Positions 1 to 10,545 are shown, numbered from the stretch's first letter. The stretch is 64,000 nt of DNA from Hymenobacter daecheongensis DSM 21074 (GCF_900141805.1 NZ_FQYN01000003.1:124001-188000), one strand, 5' to 3'. Numbers and translations: made by a program. Notes: generated by a model from the letters alone, not told the origin.

Positions 1-29
1 TCGCGGTACTCCTGCTCCCGTGACTTCAT
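1..29 (-). CDS. Start of next gene in chemosensory operon (partial, runs off window)
   Basis: An ATG at 29..27 on the minus strand overlaps the TGA stop of the upstream cheB-like gene as ATGA, the usual sign of translational coupling. Only nine complete codons are visible (MKSREQEYR). The position after cheB would suit cheR or cheA, but nothing in nine residues identifies it. Confidence 0.5.
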
Positions 30-1120
30 CGTGCGACGAATTTAGGAGAAGCGGTAACGGGGCCAACCCAGGCAGGGCGACCGGGCAGCACAACGCGGCT
101 GAGGTATTCCGGCATAGCCGCCAACGGCAAAACGGTGGTAGCATAGCCCGCCTGGATAACGGATTTGGGCATACTGAATACCGCCGCTGAGGCCTCATCC
201 TGCGCCACTACCACGCCGCCGGCCTGCCAGATGCTCTGGGCTCCCAGCGTGCCATCGGTGCCCAAACCGGTCAGGATAACTCCCGTAGTGGCCCGGCCGA
301 ATGCCCGCACCGCCGAGCGCATCAGCAGGTCGATGGAAGGCTCATCGGGCGTGGGGCTGGCCTCAAGCGCCACATCGGTCTGCCAGGTAAGCCACGCCCC
401 GCGGGTTACGGGTCGAATAACCGTGTTTTGCCCGCCCGGAGCCACGATAATCGTTCCGGCCTCCAGCGTAGTGCCGGGCCAGCCGGCCACCACGGGCAGC
501 CCGGACACCTTCCGCAGCCGCTCCACAAACGAATTGGTGAAGTGCGCCGGCAGGTGCACCGCCACAATAATGGTCGTATTCGGGCTGGGCCGCCACGAGC
601 GCAACAGGCTTTCGACGGCCGTAGTGCCGCCCGTAGAGCCACCGAGCACCACTACACGGCTGGGCGGCATAGGGAGCGTAGGCGTGCGGGCCACCGTAGG
701 AGCCACTACGGGCAAGCGCACTGAGCGAATTTTGCGCAGCAGCTCATTCCGGTACTGATTGAACCCAGGGTGCTCGTGGCTCAGCAAGGGCCGGATGTAG
801 TCGAAAACACCCCAGCGGGCAGCTTCGCGCAGCATACCGGCCAGGGGCGCGGCGCTGCTGTAGAGCAGTACGGGCACCGGCTGCTGCCGGGCCAGCCGCT
901 CCAGGCCCAACAACTGGTTTTCAGCGGCTATCACCAGCCCGGGCCGCAAGCGACGGGCTTGGGCTACCAACTCGTCGGGACCAGCGGCCGAGCCCACCAC
1001 CCGCAGATCGGGCTCGGCGTGCAGCAGCTTAGTCAGCTGCATGCGCACCAGAGTGGGCAAGTCGCCGAGCAGTAGGGTGAATGGGGCAGAAAAATCGTAC
1101 ACTGAATGGGGAAAACGCAC
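26..1120 (-). CDS. cheB: CheB-type protein-glutamate methylesterase with degenerate receiver domain
   Basis: A 364-residue protein with the two-domain CheB layout: a receiver-like domain (about 14-130), a linker, and a methylesterase domain (about 155-345). CheB demethylates or deamidates chemoreceptor glutamates to reset adaptation in the cytoplasm. The catalytic triad of the family is visible: Ser162 in GGSTGG, His189 in VAVHLPAHFTNSF, and Asp289 in TGLGTDG. The receiver domain is odd: the acidic pair is GD (LLLGDLP) and the strand that should carry the phospho-accepting Asp reads PGLVIAAEN, with no Asp. Normal phosphorylation control is therefore probably lost. The start is a GTG; an in-frame GTG at 1102 is an alternative. 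It is the fourth gene of the mcp-cheW-cheY-cheB operon and overlaps the next gene by ATGA. Confidence 0.9.
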   Translation of the reverse strand: MRFPHSVYDFSAPFTLLLGDLPTLVRMQLTKLLHAEPDLRVVGSAAGPDELVAQARRLRPGLVIAAENQLLGLERLARQQPVPVLLYSSAAPLAGMLREAARWGVFDYIRPLLSHEHPGFNQYRNELLRKIRSVRLPVVAPTVARTPTLPMPPSRVVVLGGSTGGTTAVESLLRSWRPSPNTTIIVAVHLPAHFTNSFVERLRKVSGLPVVAGWPGTTLEAGTIIVAPGGQNTVIRPVTRGAWLTWQTDVALEASPTPDEPSIDLLMRSAVRAFGRATTGVILTGLGTDGTLGAQSIWQAGGVVVAQDEASAAVFSMPKSVIQAGYATTVLPLAAMPEYLSRVVLPGRPAWVGPVTASPKFVAR

Positions 1121-1184
1121 TGAAATCAGAGTGGCTGCCCGGCGCGGAACCCGCAGGCCCGGCCGGAGCTACACAGGCAATCGG

Positions 1185-1574
1185 TTAGTCTTCGGTGGAG
1201 CCGGAATCGGCAACCTGCAGGGCACTGCCCACGATTTCGAGGACTTTCTCTTCCGAAAACGGCTTTACGATGTAGGCCGTGGCCCCGCTTTCCAGCGCCT
1301 CGTTCACGATGATTTCCTGTCCGACGGCGCTGCACATCACTACTTTCACATCGGGCTGCTCCTGCCGGATGCCTTTAAGCACATCTAGGCCGGTATTATC
1401 GGGCAGAATTACGTCCAGCGTAATAAGATCGGGCTTGGTAGCGGCCGCCATTTCCAGCGCCTGCTGGCCGTTAGCGGCCTCACCTACTACTTCGTAGCCA
1501 GCATCGGTCAGCATATTCTTAAGCATCGTGCGCATGTAAAACGAGTCGTCGACGATGAGAATGCGGTTTTTCAT
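1185..1574 (-). CDS. cheY: CheY-like single-domain response regulator
   Basis: A 129-residue stand-alone receiver domain. All phosphotransfer residues are present: acidic pair Asp9/Asp10 (IVDDS), phospho-acceptor Asp54 (ITLDVILP), Ser82 at the switch position (VVMCSAV), and Lys104 (VKPFSEE). In chemosensory systems such a protein is phosphorylated by CheA and carries the signal to the motility output. No flagellar genes are in the window, so the output may be gliding, twitching or another process; this is inference. It lies between cheW and cheB in one minus-strand operon, and no CheA is visible here. Confidence 0.93.
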   Translation of the reverse strand: MKNRILIVDDSFYMRTMLKNMLTDAGYEVVGEAANGQQALEMAAATKPDLITLDVILPDNTGLDVLKGIRQEQPDVKVVMCSAVGQEIIVNEALESGATAYIVKPFSEEKVLEIVGSALQVADSGSTED

Positions 1575-1631
1575 AGGGGTTGGATCAGAAGGAAGAAAAG
1601 AGGAAAAGAGGTTGGCAGCGCAAAGTCGGGC

Positions 1632-2168
1632 CTATGTACGGGCTCTGGCAGACGAAGATTCTGATTTCGGCTGCAGCTGCATGATTTCCTCCGGGGTGAG
1701 CAGTTTGAGCATATCCAGCACGATGATGATACGCTCATCTACTTTGGCAATGCCCTCGATGTATTTGTCGTGAATATTGATGTCCTGAATGAATTCCGGC
1801 GCTTTTTCAATGATAGACATCGGAATGGACAGCGGCTGCGGCACCTCGCGCACCACAATGCCAATGGTATAGTCTTTGGCCTCCACGGCCAGCGTGTAAG
1901 TAAGGCCCACGAGCGGCTGGCTGGCCGAGCGCAGCTTGAAGCGCTCCTCCAGGTCGATGATGGCAATGATGTCGCCGCGCAGATTGGCAATGCCTTTCAC
2001 GAACGCCGGCGTTTTAGGCATCCGGGCAATTTCCGGGGTCACGGTCACTTCCTTCACCTGCTCGATGCGGATACCATATTCCTCATCGCCAAGCCGAAAC
2101 ACGATCAGCTGAATCAGCTTATCCTGCTTGACTACCTTTTTTTCGCCGGTCGATTCTGTTTCCGCCAT
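1632..2168 (-). CDS. cheW: CheW-like chemotaxis coupling protein
   Basis: CheW couples chemoreceptors to the CheA kinase at the inner face of the membrane or in cytoplasmic arrays. The 178-residue product has the single CheW fold, with family motifs in order: LIVFRLGDEEYGI near residue 25, VKGIANLRGDIIAIIDL near 60, and ERIIIVLDMLKLL near the C-terminus, followed by a short Ser-rich tail. I chose the ATG at 2168 because the CheW fold begins soon after it; an upstream start at 2222 would add 18 residues with no family match. It sits 72 bp downstream of the mcp stop and upstream of cheY in the same orientation. Confidence 0.9.
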   Translation of the reverse strand: MAETESTGEKKVVKQDKLIQLIVFRLGDEEYGIRIEQVKEVTVTPEIARMPKTPAFVKGIANLRGDIIAIIDLEERFKLRSASQPLVGLTYTLAVEAKDYTIGIVVREVPQPLSIPMSIIEKAPEFIQDINIHDKYIEGIAKVDERIIIVLDMLKLLTPEEIMQLQPKSESSSARART

Positions 2169-2240
2169 GCCCAAAGTTGTTGTGAAAGCAGGCTCGCGGC
2201 CCGAGGCCCCGAACCTGCTCACAAAGAGTTATCGGATGAA

Positions 2241-5200
2241 TTACTTGGCTTTGCTTTTGGCCCGGCTCTTGGGCGCCTCCTTGCCATTAGCGCTTGCCGG
2301 CGTCTCAGCCGACTTCAGTTCGGCCCGCCGACGAGTGGTCTGCCGCTCCTTGGCCACCAGGTTGGCGCTGCCAGGCTGAGCCGGGGCAGCTGCCTCGGTA
2401 GTCGCCGAAGCCGTCGCCGTGCGCCGGCTGGCAGCCTTCACCGGAGCCTTAGCAGTTGTCGGGCGCTTGCTGGCGCTGCCACGGTTAGTTGAGGCCGGGG
2501 CGGCCGTGGCTAAGCCGGCCCGCCGGGGGCTGCGCTCAGCGGCCGGAGCGGCCGCGCGTGGGCTCGCCATTCGGCGCAGGCTGCCCCGACGCTCCGGCTC
2601 GGGCTCGGGCTCCGGCATCATGTCTTCCACCAGCTGGAAGGCCGACAGCCCCACCTGCAGGTCATCGGCAATGTCGGTCAGGTTCTGGCTGGAAGTGGTC
2701 AGCTCCTGCATGGAGGTAGAAAGCTGCTTGGCAGTGCTGGCCACTTGCTGGGTGCCGCTGGCCGTTTGCTCGGCAATGGCTACCACTTCTTCCACGTACT
2801 TTACTACGTCGCCAATCGAGGTTTTCTGTACCTCGGTAGCCGTGAGAATGTCGCGGGAGGTGCGCAGGGTTTCACCGGTACTGGTCGAAATGTTTTTAAA
2901 GGCGCTGGAGGCTTCGAACGTGGCGTTCTTGCCTTTCAGTACCCGGCCTTCCATGGTCGAAATAGCGGTAGCAGCCGAGGTGGTATCTTTCTTAACATCC
3001 TCTACCAGCGTGGCAATTTCGGAGGCCGACTTGCGGGAGCCTTCGGCCAGCTTGCGAATTTCTTCGGCTACTACGGCGAAGCCACGGCCGGCTTCCCCGG
3101 CGCGGGCTGCTTCGATGGCGGCATTCAGGGCCAGCAGGTTGGTCTGGGAGGCAATGTCGGTAATCACGCCCAGCGACTTGCTGATTTCCTGCGAGCGGGT
3201 GCTCAGTACTTCGATGGTGCGCGAGGTCTGGGTGGCCGCGTTGGAGATTTCCTCCATGTTTTTCACCACTTCCGCCACCGTTTTCAGACCGAGCTGCGAG
3301 GTTTGCTCACCCAGGATAGCCGCTTTGTTCACCACGTCGGCCTTGCCGGCCGTTTCCTTGGTGGCCTGCATGATTTCCTCGATCAGCTTGAAGGCCTGGT
3401 CCGTCTTCAAAGCCTGGTTCTGAGCGCCTTCAGCCATCTGCTGCATAGCCAGGGCCACGTCGACCGTCACCCGGCTCATTTCCTGGCCCTTCGCGGCCAT
3501 TTCCTCCGACGACTCCCCTACAATCTGCGACGACTCGTTGATTTCGCCGAGCAGCTCGTTGAGGTTGTCCACGGCGATGTTCAGGGCGTTGGACATGGCC
3601 AGAATGTCGCCGGCGGTCTGGATTTCCACTTTCTGCGTCAGGTCGCCTTCCGCAATAGCACGTACCACGCGCGATACTTCGAGTACCGGCGAGGCAATGG
3701 ATTCGATCAGGTCGTTGAGCGTATCCACAATTTCCTTCCACGAGCCCGATACTCCGCCTACTGTGGCGCGCTCGGTCAGCTTGCCCTCTACCCCAGCCAC
3801 CTTCGCTACCCGGCTTACTTCCAGGGCGAGGCGGTTCAGGTCATCCACCATGCGGTTGATGGTGTCGGCCAGCTCGGCTACTTCGCCTTTGGCTTCCAGC
3901 TTGAGCTTCTGGGTCAGGTCACCTTTCGATACGCCGGTTACTACTTTCACAATGCCCCGTACCTGCGTGGTGAGGTTGGCGGCCATCGTGTTTACGTTGT
4001 CGGTCAGGTCTTTCCACACGCCCGATACGTTGGGCACGTTGGCCTGGCCGCCGAGGCGACCTTCAGTTCCTACTTCCTGCGCCACGCGCGTTACCTCGCC
4101 GGCGAAGATGTTCAGCGAGTCCACCATCCGGTTGATGTTGTCCTTCAGGTCGAGCAGCTCGCCTTTTACATCTACCGAAACCTTCTGGCTTAGGTCGCCG
4201 CGGGCTACGGCGGTGGTTACGTTGGCAATGTCCCGCACCTGCGAGGTGAGCGAGGCAGCCATGAAGTTTACGTTGTCGGTGAGGTCTTTCCAGGTGCCGC
4301 GCACATTGGGCACCACGGCCTGACCGCCGAGCTTCCCTTCGGTGCCCACTTCGCGGGCTACCCGGGTAACTTCGTCGCCGAACGTGTTCAGCGAGTCCAC
4401 CATCTGGTTCAGGTTTTCCTTGAGCTGGAGCAGCTCCCCGCGCACGTTCACCGTTACCTTCTGGCTCAGGTCACCTCTTGCTACGGCCGTTGCCACATTG
4501 GCAATGTCTCGTACCTGCGAGGTCAGGTTCGAGGCCATCGTATTTACGTTGTCGGTCAGGTCCTTCCACGTTCCTGATACGCTCGGCACGTTGGCCTGGC
4601 CGCCCAGGATACCCTCGGTGCCCACTTCGCGGGCCACGCGGGTTACTTCGCCGGCGAAGATATTGAGCGAGTCCACCATCTGATTCAGGATGTTCTTCAG
4701 GTCGAGAATCTCGCCGTTCACACTCACCGTCATCTTCTGGGTCAGGTCACCTTTTGCTACCGCGGTAGCTACGTTGGCAATGTCGCGCACCTGAAGCGTC
4801 AGGTTCGAAGCCATCGTGTTAACGTTGTCCGTCAGCTCCTTCCAGGTTCCGCCAACGCGCGGCACGTTGGCCTGCCCGCCGAGTTTACCTTCCGTACCTA
4901 CTTCGCGGGCCACGCGGGTTACCTCATCACCGAAGATGTTGAGGGAGTCCACCATCTGATTCAGGATGTTCTTCAGCTCCAGAATCTCACCCTTCACGTT
5001 CACCGTCATCTTCTGGCTCAGGTCGCCGCGGGCAACGGCGGTAGCCACGTTGGCAATGTCCCGTACCTGAGAGGTCAGGTTCGAGGCCATGTAGTTTACG
5101 TTGTCGGTCAGCTCTTTCCATACGCCGGCCACGTTCGGCACGCTGGCCTGGCCGCCGAGCTTGCCCTCGGTGCCTACTTCCTGCGCCACGCGCGTTACCT

Positions 5201-6653
5201 CGCCCGCGAACAGGTTCAGCGAGTCCACCATCTGGTTCAGGTTCTGCTTGAGTTGCAGCAGCTCCCCTTTTACATCAACGGTGATTTTCTGGCTCAAGTC
5301 GCCGCGGGCTACGGCGGTAGCCACGTTGGCAATATCCCGCACCTGAAGTGTCAGGTTCGAGGCCATGTAGTTTACGTTGTCGGTCAGCTCTTTCCACACG
5401 CCGGCCACGTTCGGTACGCTGGCCTGGCCGCCGAGGCGGCCTTCGGTGCCTACTTCCTGGGCCACCCGCGTTACTTCCCCCGCGAACAGGTTCAGCGAGT
5501 CCACCATCTGGTTTAGATTCTGCTTCAGCAGAAGCAGTTCGCCCTTCACATCGACGGTAATCTTCTGCGACAGGTCGCCTTTAGCAACCGCCGTGGCTAC
5601 GTTGGCAATATCCCGTACCTGCGAGGTCAGGTTCGAGGCCATGTAGTTTACGTTGTCGGTCAACTCTTTCCATACGCCGGCCACGTTCGGCACGCTGGCC
5701 TGGCCGCCGAGCTTGCCCTCGGTGCCTACTTCCTGCGCCACGCGCGTTACCTCGCCCGCGAACAGGTTCAGCGAGTCCACCATCTGGTTCAGGTTCTGCT
5801 TGAGTTGCAGCAGCTCCCCTTTCACGTCAACGGTTACTTTCTGGCTCAGGTCGCCTTTGGCTACGGCGGTAGCTACGTTGGCAATGTCCCGTACCTGCGA
5901 GGTCAGGTTCAGAGCCATGGTGTTCACGTTGTCGGTGAGCTGCTTCCACACGCCGCCCACGTTTGGTACGCTGGCCTGGCCGCCGAGCTTACCCTCAGTG
6001 CCTACTTCCTGCGCCACGCGCGTTACTTCGCCCGCAAACAGGTTCAGGTTGTCAATCGTCTTGTTGATGGTTTCGGCCATCACCTTGAAGTCGCCCGATA
6101 CCGGAATCTGGAAGGTTTCGTCCAGGTTTCCTTTCGAGATGTTCTTCAGTACTTTGCCTACTTCCAATACCGGCACGGCGATGCTGTCTACCAGGCCGTT
6201 GATATTGTTAATCATGTCGCGCCAGAAGCCCGAGGCGTTTTCGGCCGAGGCCCGCGCTTTCAGGTTCCCTTCTACCCCGGCCACCTTCGAAATGCGCGAC
6301 ACCTCGCCGCCCACGCCGCCGATCATCTCTACCATCGAGTTGTAGGCTTCGGCGATTTCGGCGAAAATGTCGTCGTTCTGCTTGGTCAGGCGCACACTCA
6401 CGTCGCCCTTCTTGAAGGCGTCGAGGGCGTAGAGCACCCGGTTGAGCTGGTCGTTGATGTAGTCGGCTTCTTGGCTGTCTTCCGAGCCGCGGCCACTCCC
6501 CCGCTTCCGGGTGATGTCGGAGCTGGTGCGGGCTCCGGTGGGCCGGAGCATCGTGCCTTTGTCGGGGGCAGGGGCCGACATAAGCGGGGTCGTTTTCTCG
6601 GGAGCGTCGGTATCCGGAGGGGTAATATTCTTGGTAATCTTACCTGAAGCCAT
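2241..6653 (-). CDS. Giant soluble methyl-accepting chemotaxis protein with tandem HAMP array
   Basis: A 1470-residue receptor from the ATG at 6653. After a Pro/Ser-rich N-terminus (1-65) come about eleven units of about 92 residues, each carrying HAMP-type signatures such as [19 protein letters not shown] and [19 protein letters not shown] standard MCP signalling domain follows (about 1050-1330), with the highly conserved hairpin tip ([20 protein letters not shown]) near 1170-1200. The tail from about 1345 is rich in Lys, Ala, Pro and Arg. I see no signal peptide or membrane segment, so it is probably a cytoplasmic receptor; its ligand is unknown. Some repeat units are almost identical at DNA level. 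It is the promoter-proximal gene of the che operon. An ATG at 6692 is possible but adds unconserved sequence. Confidence 0.9.
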   Translation of the reverse strand: MASGKITKNITPPDTDAPEKTTPLMSAPAPDKGTMLRPTGARTSSDITRKRGSGRGSEDSQEADYINDQLNRVLYALDAFKKGDVSVRLTKQNDDIFAEIAEAYNSMVEMIGGVGGEVSRISKVAGVEGNLKARASAENASGFWRDMINNINGLVDSIAVPVLEVGKVLKNISKGNLDETFQIPVSGDFKVMAETINKTIDNLNLFAGEVTRVAQEVGTEGKLGGQASVPNVGGVWKQLTDNVNTMALNLTSQVRDIANVATAVAKGDLSQKVTVDVKGELLQLKQNLNQMVDSLNLFAGEVTRVAQEVGTEGKLGGQASVPNVAGVWKELTDNVNYMASNLTSQVRDIANVATAVAKGDLSQKITVDVKGELLLLKQNLNQMVDSLNLFAGEVTRVAQEVGTEGRLGGQASVPNVAGVWKELTDNVNYMASNLTLQVRDIANVATAVARGDLSQKITVDVKGELLQLKQNLNQMVDSLNLFAGEVTRVAQEVGTEGKLGGQASVPNVAGVWKELTDNVNYMASNLTSQVRDIANVATAVARGDLSQKMTVNVKGEILELKNILNQMVDSLNIFGDEVTRVAREVGTEGKLGGQANVPRVGGTWKELTDNVNTMASNLTLQVRDIANVATAVAKGDLTQKMTVSVNGEILDLKNILNQMVDSLNIFAGEVTRVAREVGTEGILGGQANVPSVSGTWKDLTDNVNTMASNLTSQVRDIANVATAVARGDLSQKVTVNVRGELLQLKENLNQMVDSLNTFGDEVTRVAREVGTEGKLGGQAVVPNVRGTWKDLTDNVNFMAASLTSQVRDIANVTTAVARGDLSQKVSVDVKGELLDLKDNINRMVDSLNIFAGEVTRVAQEVGTEGRLGGQANVPNVSGVWKDLTDNVNTMAANLTTQVRGIVKVVTGVSKGDLTQKLKLEAKGEVAELADTINRMVDDLNRLALEVSRVAKVAGVEGKLTERATVGGVSGSWKEIVDTLNDLIESIASPVLEVSRVVRAIAEGDLTQKVEIQTAGDILAMSNALNIAVDNLNELLGEINESSQIVGESSEEMAAKGQEMSRVTVDVALAMQQMAEGAQNQALKTDQAFKLIEEIMQATKETAGKADVVNKAAILGEQTSQLGLKTVAEVVKNMEEISNAATQTSRTIEVLSTRSQEISKSLGVITDIASQTNLLALNAAIEAARAGEAGRGFAVVAEEIRKLAEGSRKSASEIATLVEDVKKDTTSAATAISTMEGRVLKGKNATFEASSAFKNISTSTGETLRTSRDILTATEVQKTSIGDVVKYVEEVVAIAEQTASGTQQVASTAKQLSTSMQELTTSSQNLTDIADDLQVGLSAFQLVEDMMPEPEPEPERRGSLRRMASPRAAAPAAERSPRRAGLATAAPASTNRGSASKRPTTAKAPVKAASRRTATASATTEAAAPAQPGSANLVAKERQTTRRRAELKSAETPASANGKEAPKSRAKSKAK

Positions 6654-6734
6654 ACAAAGGGATGGGTTGCGAAGCCTGGGAAAGGAAGGCAATGCTGTAA
6701 ACCAGAAACCGCCACCAAGCGGTTGCCAGACTTA

Positions 6735-6742
6735 CAAAGGTA
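6735..6742 (-). promoter_or_regulatory. Candidate -7 promoter element of the che operon
   Basis: The minus strand reads TACCTTTG, an exact match to the Bacteroidota -7 consensus TAnnTTTG, about 80 nt upstream of the mcp ATG. No convincing -33 TTTG lies at the usual distance. The 355-bp divergent gap (6654-7008) must hold both the che and topA promoters; on the topA side the nearest resemblance is CATCTTTG at 6922-6929. Confidence 0.4.
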
Positions 6743-7008
6743 GCAAATACGGCCTTTTCCCACGCATGAGTTTTCAAATTGAAAAATACTTTCTAAAGTG
6801 TCATTTGCTGAACCACTTGCGGAAGTTCCGGCGTTAGCCAATCCGCACCTAGTAGCGCTACCGGGGGCGCTGCGGCCGGGCTAATTGTGAATGGCGGCGC
6901 GGTTGCGCCGGATTATTGCAGCATCTTTGCGGCAAAATTCAACTTTTGCTTTGCTTCGGGCGTTTCTACCCCTAACCCACCCAGCTTCCCGCTCTCCAAT
7001 ACCTTAAT

Positions 7009-9495
7009 ATGGTCAAAAATCTAGTCATCGTCGAGTCTCCGGCCAAAGCCAAAACCATCGAGGGGTATTTGGGCAAGGACTTCATCGTGAAGTCCAGCTT
7101 CGGCCACGTTCGTGATTTGCCGAAGGACAATAATGCCATCGACATTGCCAATGGCTTTAAGCCCACCTACGTGGTGTCGCCGGACAAGCGCGAGGTTATT
7201 GCGCAGCTCAAAAAGCTGGCAAAGGAAGCCGAGGTAGTCTGGCTGGCGAGTGACGATGACCGCGAGGGCGAGGCCATTTCGTGGCACCTGGCCGAAACGC
7301 TGAACCTGAACAGCGCCAAAACCCGGCGCATCGTGTTCCGCGAAATCACCAAGAATGCCATTCTCAATGCCATCGACAATCCGCGTGAAATTGACCTGAA
7401 CCTGGTAAATGCCCAGCAGGCCCGTCGCGTGCTCGACCGGCTGGTAGGCTTCGAGCTGAGCCCGGTGCTGTGGAAAAAAGTGAAAACCGGCCTGAGCGCC
7501 GGCCGTGTGCAGAGCGTGGCGGTGCGCTTTGTAGTGGAGCGGGAGCGGGAAATCAACCAGCACAAATCGTCTTCCGCTTACCGCATTACGGCCCGCTTCG
7601 ATGCCGGCCGCGGCGCGACGCTGGAGGCCGAGCTGCCCACGCGCTTTAAGACTCAGGCTGAGGCCCGCGAGTTTCTGGAGCGTTGCGTGGGGGCTTCCTA
7701 TAAGATTGAGAGCTTGGAAAAAAAGCCGGGCAAGCGCAGCCCCGCGCCGCCCTTCACTACGTCTACGCTGCAGCAGGAGGCCTCGCGCAAGCTGGGCTTC
7801 TCGGTGGCCCAGACCATGAGCGTGGCCCAGAAGCTGTATGAAGCCGGTAAGATCAGCTACATGCGGACGGACTCGGTGAACTTGAGCCAGGATGCGCTGG
7901 CGGCGGCCAAGGCCGAAATCAGCAGCGCCTACGGCCCCGAATACGCGCATACACGGCACTTCAAAACCAAATCGGCCTCGGCCCAGGAGGCGCACGAAGC
8001 CATCCGGCCCACGGATTTTGCCCTGCTCAAAGCCGGCTCCGATTCGCAGGAGCAGCGCCTCTACGACCTGATCCGGAAGCGGGCCATGGCCTCGCAGATG
8101 GCCGACGCGACGGTGGAGCGCACGGTAGCTACCATCGGCATCAGTACCCAGCCTGGCACGCCGCTCACGGCTTCGGGCGAAGTCATTACGTTTGAGGGCT
8201 TTCTGAAAGCCTACAGCGAGTCGAAGGACGAGGAAACGCTGGATGAGGATGCCAGCACGGAGTCGTCGTTTTCGCGGGGGCTGCCGCCGTTGAGCGTGCA
8301 GCAGGAGCTACCGCTGCAGAGCCTGAAAGCTACGGAGCGCTACGCCTCGCCGGCGGCCCGCTACACGGAAGCTTCATTGGTGAAGAAGCTGGAGGAAATG
8401 GGCATCGGCCGGCCTTCGACCTACGCGCCGACCATCAGCACCATTCAGAAGCGCGGCTACGTGGAAAAAGACACCCGCGAAGGCAAGGAGCGCAAGTTTC
8501 ATGTGCTCACGCTGGAAGGCAGCGAGGTGAAAACGGAGGCCAAAACCGAAACCTATGGGGCCGACAAAGCCAAGCTTTTTCCCACTGATACGGCCATGGT
8601 GGTGAACGACTTCCTGGTGGAGCACTTCCCCATCATCATTGATTATCAGTTCACGGCCAAGGTAGAAGGCGAGTTTGACCTGATTGCCAACGGCCAGGAG
8701 CAGTGGGGCAAGATGCTGGGCGACTTTTACGGCGCGTTTCACGAAACCATTGAGCGGGGCCAGGACATTGAGCGCAGCACGCTGGGCAGTACCCGCGAAA
8801 TCGGGCTGCACCCCGAAACCGGCCAGAAGCTGACGGCCCGGCTGGGCCGCTACGGCCCTTACGTGCAGATTGAGCCCAAAGAAGGCGCGCCGGAAGACGA
8901 AAAGGCTGTGTACGCCAGCCTGCGCAAAGGCCAGTTTATTGAGAACATCACGCTGGAAGAGGCGCTGGATCTGTTTAAGCTGCCGCGCATTGTGGGCGAG
9001 TTCGAGGACAAGTCGATGACGGCCGCACTGGGCCGGTTCGGACCTTATATCCGCCACGACAGCAAGTTTTACTCCCTCACCAAGGAGCAGGACCCGCACA
9101 CCATCACGGCCGATGAGGCGGTAGCGCTGATTGAAACCAAGCGCAAAACCGACGCGGAGCGCCTGATTAAAAGCTTCCCCGAGCGTGAGGACATCCAGGT
9201 GCTGAACGGACGGTTCGGCCCCTATATCGTGGCCGGCAAGAAGAACGTGAAGATTCCGAAGGGCCAAGAGCCCGCCGACCTCACGCTGGAGCGTTGCATT
9301 GAGCTGGCCGACGCCACCCCGGACAAGCCCGCCAAAGGCGGCCGCTTCGCCAAGAAAGCTGCTCCGGCCGCTGAGGATGCCGCTGATAAGCCCGCCAAGA
9401 AAAAGCCAGCTGCCAAGAAGCCCGCGGCAAAAAAGCCGGCGGCTAAGAAGGCGGCCGGCACCACGGCGAAAAAGGCCACGGCGAAGGCTAAGTAG
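7009..9495 (+). CDS. topA: DNA topoisomerase I (type IA)
   Basis: TopA relaxes negatively supercoiled DNA by transient single-strand cleavage. The 828-residue protein starts with the Toprim motif VESPAKAKTIE (8-18) and has the metal-binding DDDREGEAISWH near 82-93. The catalytic tyrosine is Tyr284 in SYMRTDSVNLS. Conserved TSTLQQEASRKLGFS (251-265) follows family expectation. The C-terminal part lacks four-Cys zinc ribbons; it has three GRFGPYI-type repeats (LGRYGPYV, LGRFGPYI, NGRFGPYI) and ends in a Lys/Ala/Pro-rich tail, as in many Bacteroidota and actinobacterial enzymes. It is followed closely by a strong intrinsic terminator. Confidence 0.97.
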   Translation: MVKNLVIVESPAKAKTIEGYLGKDFIVKSSFGHVRDLPKDNNAIDIANGFKPTYVVSPDKREVIAQLKKLAKEAEVVWLASDDDREGEAISWHLAETLNLNSAKTRRIVFREITKNAILNAIDNPREIDLNLVNAQQARRVLDRLVGFELSPVLWKKVKTGLSAGRVQSVAVRFVVEREREINQHKSSSAYRITARFDAGRGATLEAELPTRFKTQAEAREFLERCVGASYKIESLEKKPGKRSPAPPFTTSTLQQEASRKLGFSVAQTMSVAQKLYEAGKISYMRTDSVNLSQDALAAAKAEISSAYGPEYAHTRHFKTKSASAQEAHEAIRPTDFALLKAGSDSQEQRLYDLIRKRAMASQMADATVERTVATIGISTQPGTPLTASGEVITFEGFLKAYSESKDEETLDEDASTESSFSRGLPPLSVQQELPLQSLKATERYASPAARYTEASLVKKLEEMGIGRPSTYAPTISTIQKRGYVEKDTREGKERKFHVLTLEGSEVKTEAKTETYGADKAKLFPTDTAMVVNDFLVEHFPIIIDYQFTAKVEGEFDLIANGQEQWGKMLGDFYGAFHETIERGQDIERSTLGSTREIGLHPETGQKLTARLGRYGPYVQIEPKEGAPEDEKAVYASLRKGQFIENITLEEALDLFKLPRIVGEFEDKSMTAALGRFGPYIRHDSKFYSLTKEQDPHTITADEAVALIETKRKTDAERLIKSFPEREDIQVLNGRFGPYIVAGKKNVKIPKGQEPADLTLERCIELADATPDKPAKGGRFAKKAAPAAEDAADKPAKKKPAAKKPAAKKPAAKKAAGTTAKKATAKAK

Positions 9496-9520
9496 CGCTA
9501 TCCTCCTGCCTGATGATAGA

Positions 9521-9554
9521 AAAGGCTCCGATTCGAGAATCGGAGCCTTTTTTT
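9521..9554 (+). terminator. Intrinsic terminator of topA
   Basis: A perfect 13-bp stem (9521-9533 with 9538-9550) with a 4-nt loop, followed by a T run, begins 26 bp after the topA stop. Confidence 0.9.
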
Positions 9555-9618
9555 GTTGCTTCGGCGGAGGCCGGAAGCTGCCCGGAAAATATACCGCTTC
9601 GGGCCACGTTAATAGCGC

Positions 9619-10530
9619 ATGTCCTTGCTCAGCACGCTTCCTCTTTACTCCTTCGCTACCGCTCTCCTGCTGCTTGGCAGCTCTGCTGGCTTGGAGCAAG
9701 TTGCGCCGTCTGCCCCGATTCGGAGCAAAATTGCCGCGCCAATCTTGCAAGCTGGGCCGCGCTACGCCTGGCTGCCAGCTGGTTTTTACGATGTCCGGCG
9801 CAGCCTCGTGGCACGCTTTGCGCCACCAGCTGGTTGCCGGCGCGTAGCCGTCGGGCAAGGTTCTTTCGGAGAGTGGCTTCGGGGCCTGCCCCTGCTGCCA
9901 GCGGGCACGGCCGTTCATCTATATGATGGCACGCTGAAAACCCCGCAGACCGTGCACGCCGCCGTGCTCAATATTGACGTGGGCCGCCGGGATTTGCAGC
10001 AATGCGCCGATGCCGTTATTCGCCTGCGGGCCGAGTATCAATTCAGCCAGCAGCCGAGTCAGGTTCATTTCCAGCTGACCAGCGGCGACGATATCCGCTT
10101 TGCCGACTGGATCGGCGGCCGGGGCTTTCGGGTGGAAGGCGGAACCGTGCAACCGGCAGCCCGGCCGGTGGAGGAGCCCACCCACGCGGCCTTCCGGCGC
10201 TACCTCGACCAGATTTTTACCTACGCCGGCACCAAATCACTGGCCCGCGAAACTGTGCCCGTGCCCCTGCCGCAAGTGCAGCCCGGCGACGTGCTGGTGC
10301 ATGGCGGAGCCCCTGGTCATGCCGTTATCGTACTGGATCTGGCGGAATACCCCACCAGCGGGCGCAAGTATGTGCTGCTGGCGCAGAGCTACATGCCGGC
10401 TCAGCAGATTCATGTGCTACGCAACACGATGATGCCGGCCCTGGGTGCGTGGTTTGCCGTGGATCCGCAACTATCAGAGTTTGATACCCCAGAGTGGACT
10501 TTCAGCCGCAACGAATTGCAGCGCTTCTGA
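9619..10530 (+). CDS. DUF4846-type exported protein
   Basis: A 303-residue protein with a hydrophobic N-terminus (LLSTLPLYSFATALLLLGSS) that could be a signal peptide. The body matches what I know of the DUF4846 family: GSFGEWLRGLPL (about 81-92), QCADAVIRLRAEYQF, SGDDIRFADWIGG, FRRYLDQIFTYAGTKSL, and GDVLVHGGAPGHAVIVLDLA in the C-terminal half. The last block, with conserved Gly and His, resembles an amidase-like fold, but no biochemical activity is established to my knowledge. It lies between the topA terminator and the sirtuin gene. Confidence 0.75.
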   Translation: MSLLSTLPLYSFATALLLLGSSAGLEQVAPSAPIRSKIAAPILQAGPRYAWLPAGFYDVRRSLVARFAPPAGCRRVAVGQGSFGEWLRGLPLLPAGTAVHLYDGTLKTPQTVHAAVLNIDVGRRDLQQCADAVIRLRAEYQFSQQPSQVHFQLTSGDDIRFADWIGGRGFRVEGGTVQPAARPVEEPTHAAFRRYLDQIFTYAGTKSLARETVPVPLPQVQPGDVLVHGGAPGHAVIVLDLAEYPTSGRKYVLLAQSYMPAQQIHVLRNTMMPALGAWFAVDPQLSEFDTPEWTFSRNELQRF

Positions 10531-10545
10531 AACTCCGCCGCGCCA

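Noticed and set aside
8374-9918. 514-codon open frame on the minus strand
   Set aside because: It lies antisense to topA. Long antisense frames are expected opposite GC-rich genes with strong codon bias; the translation has no family motif.
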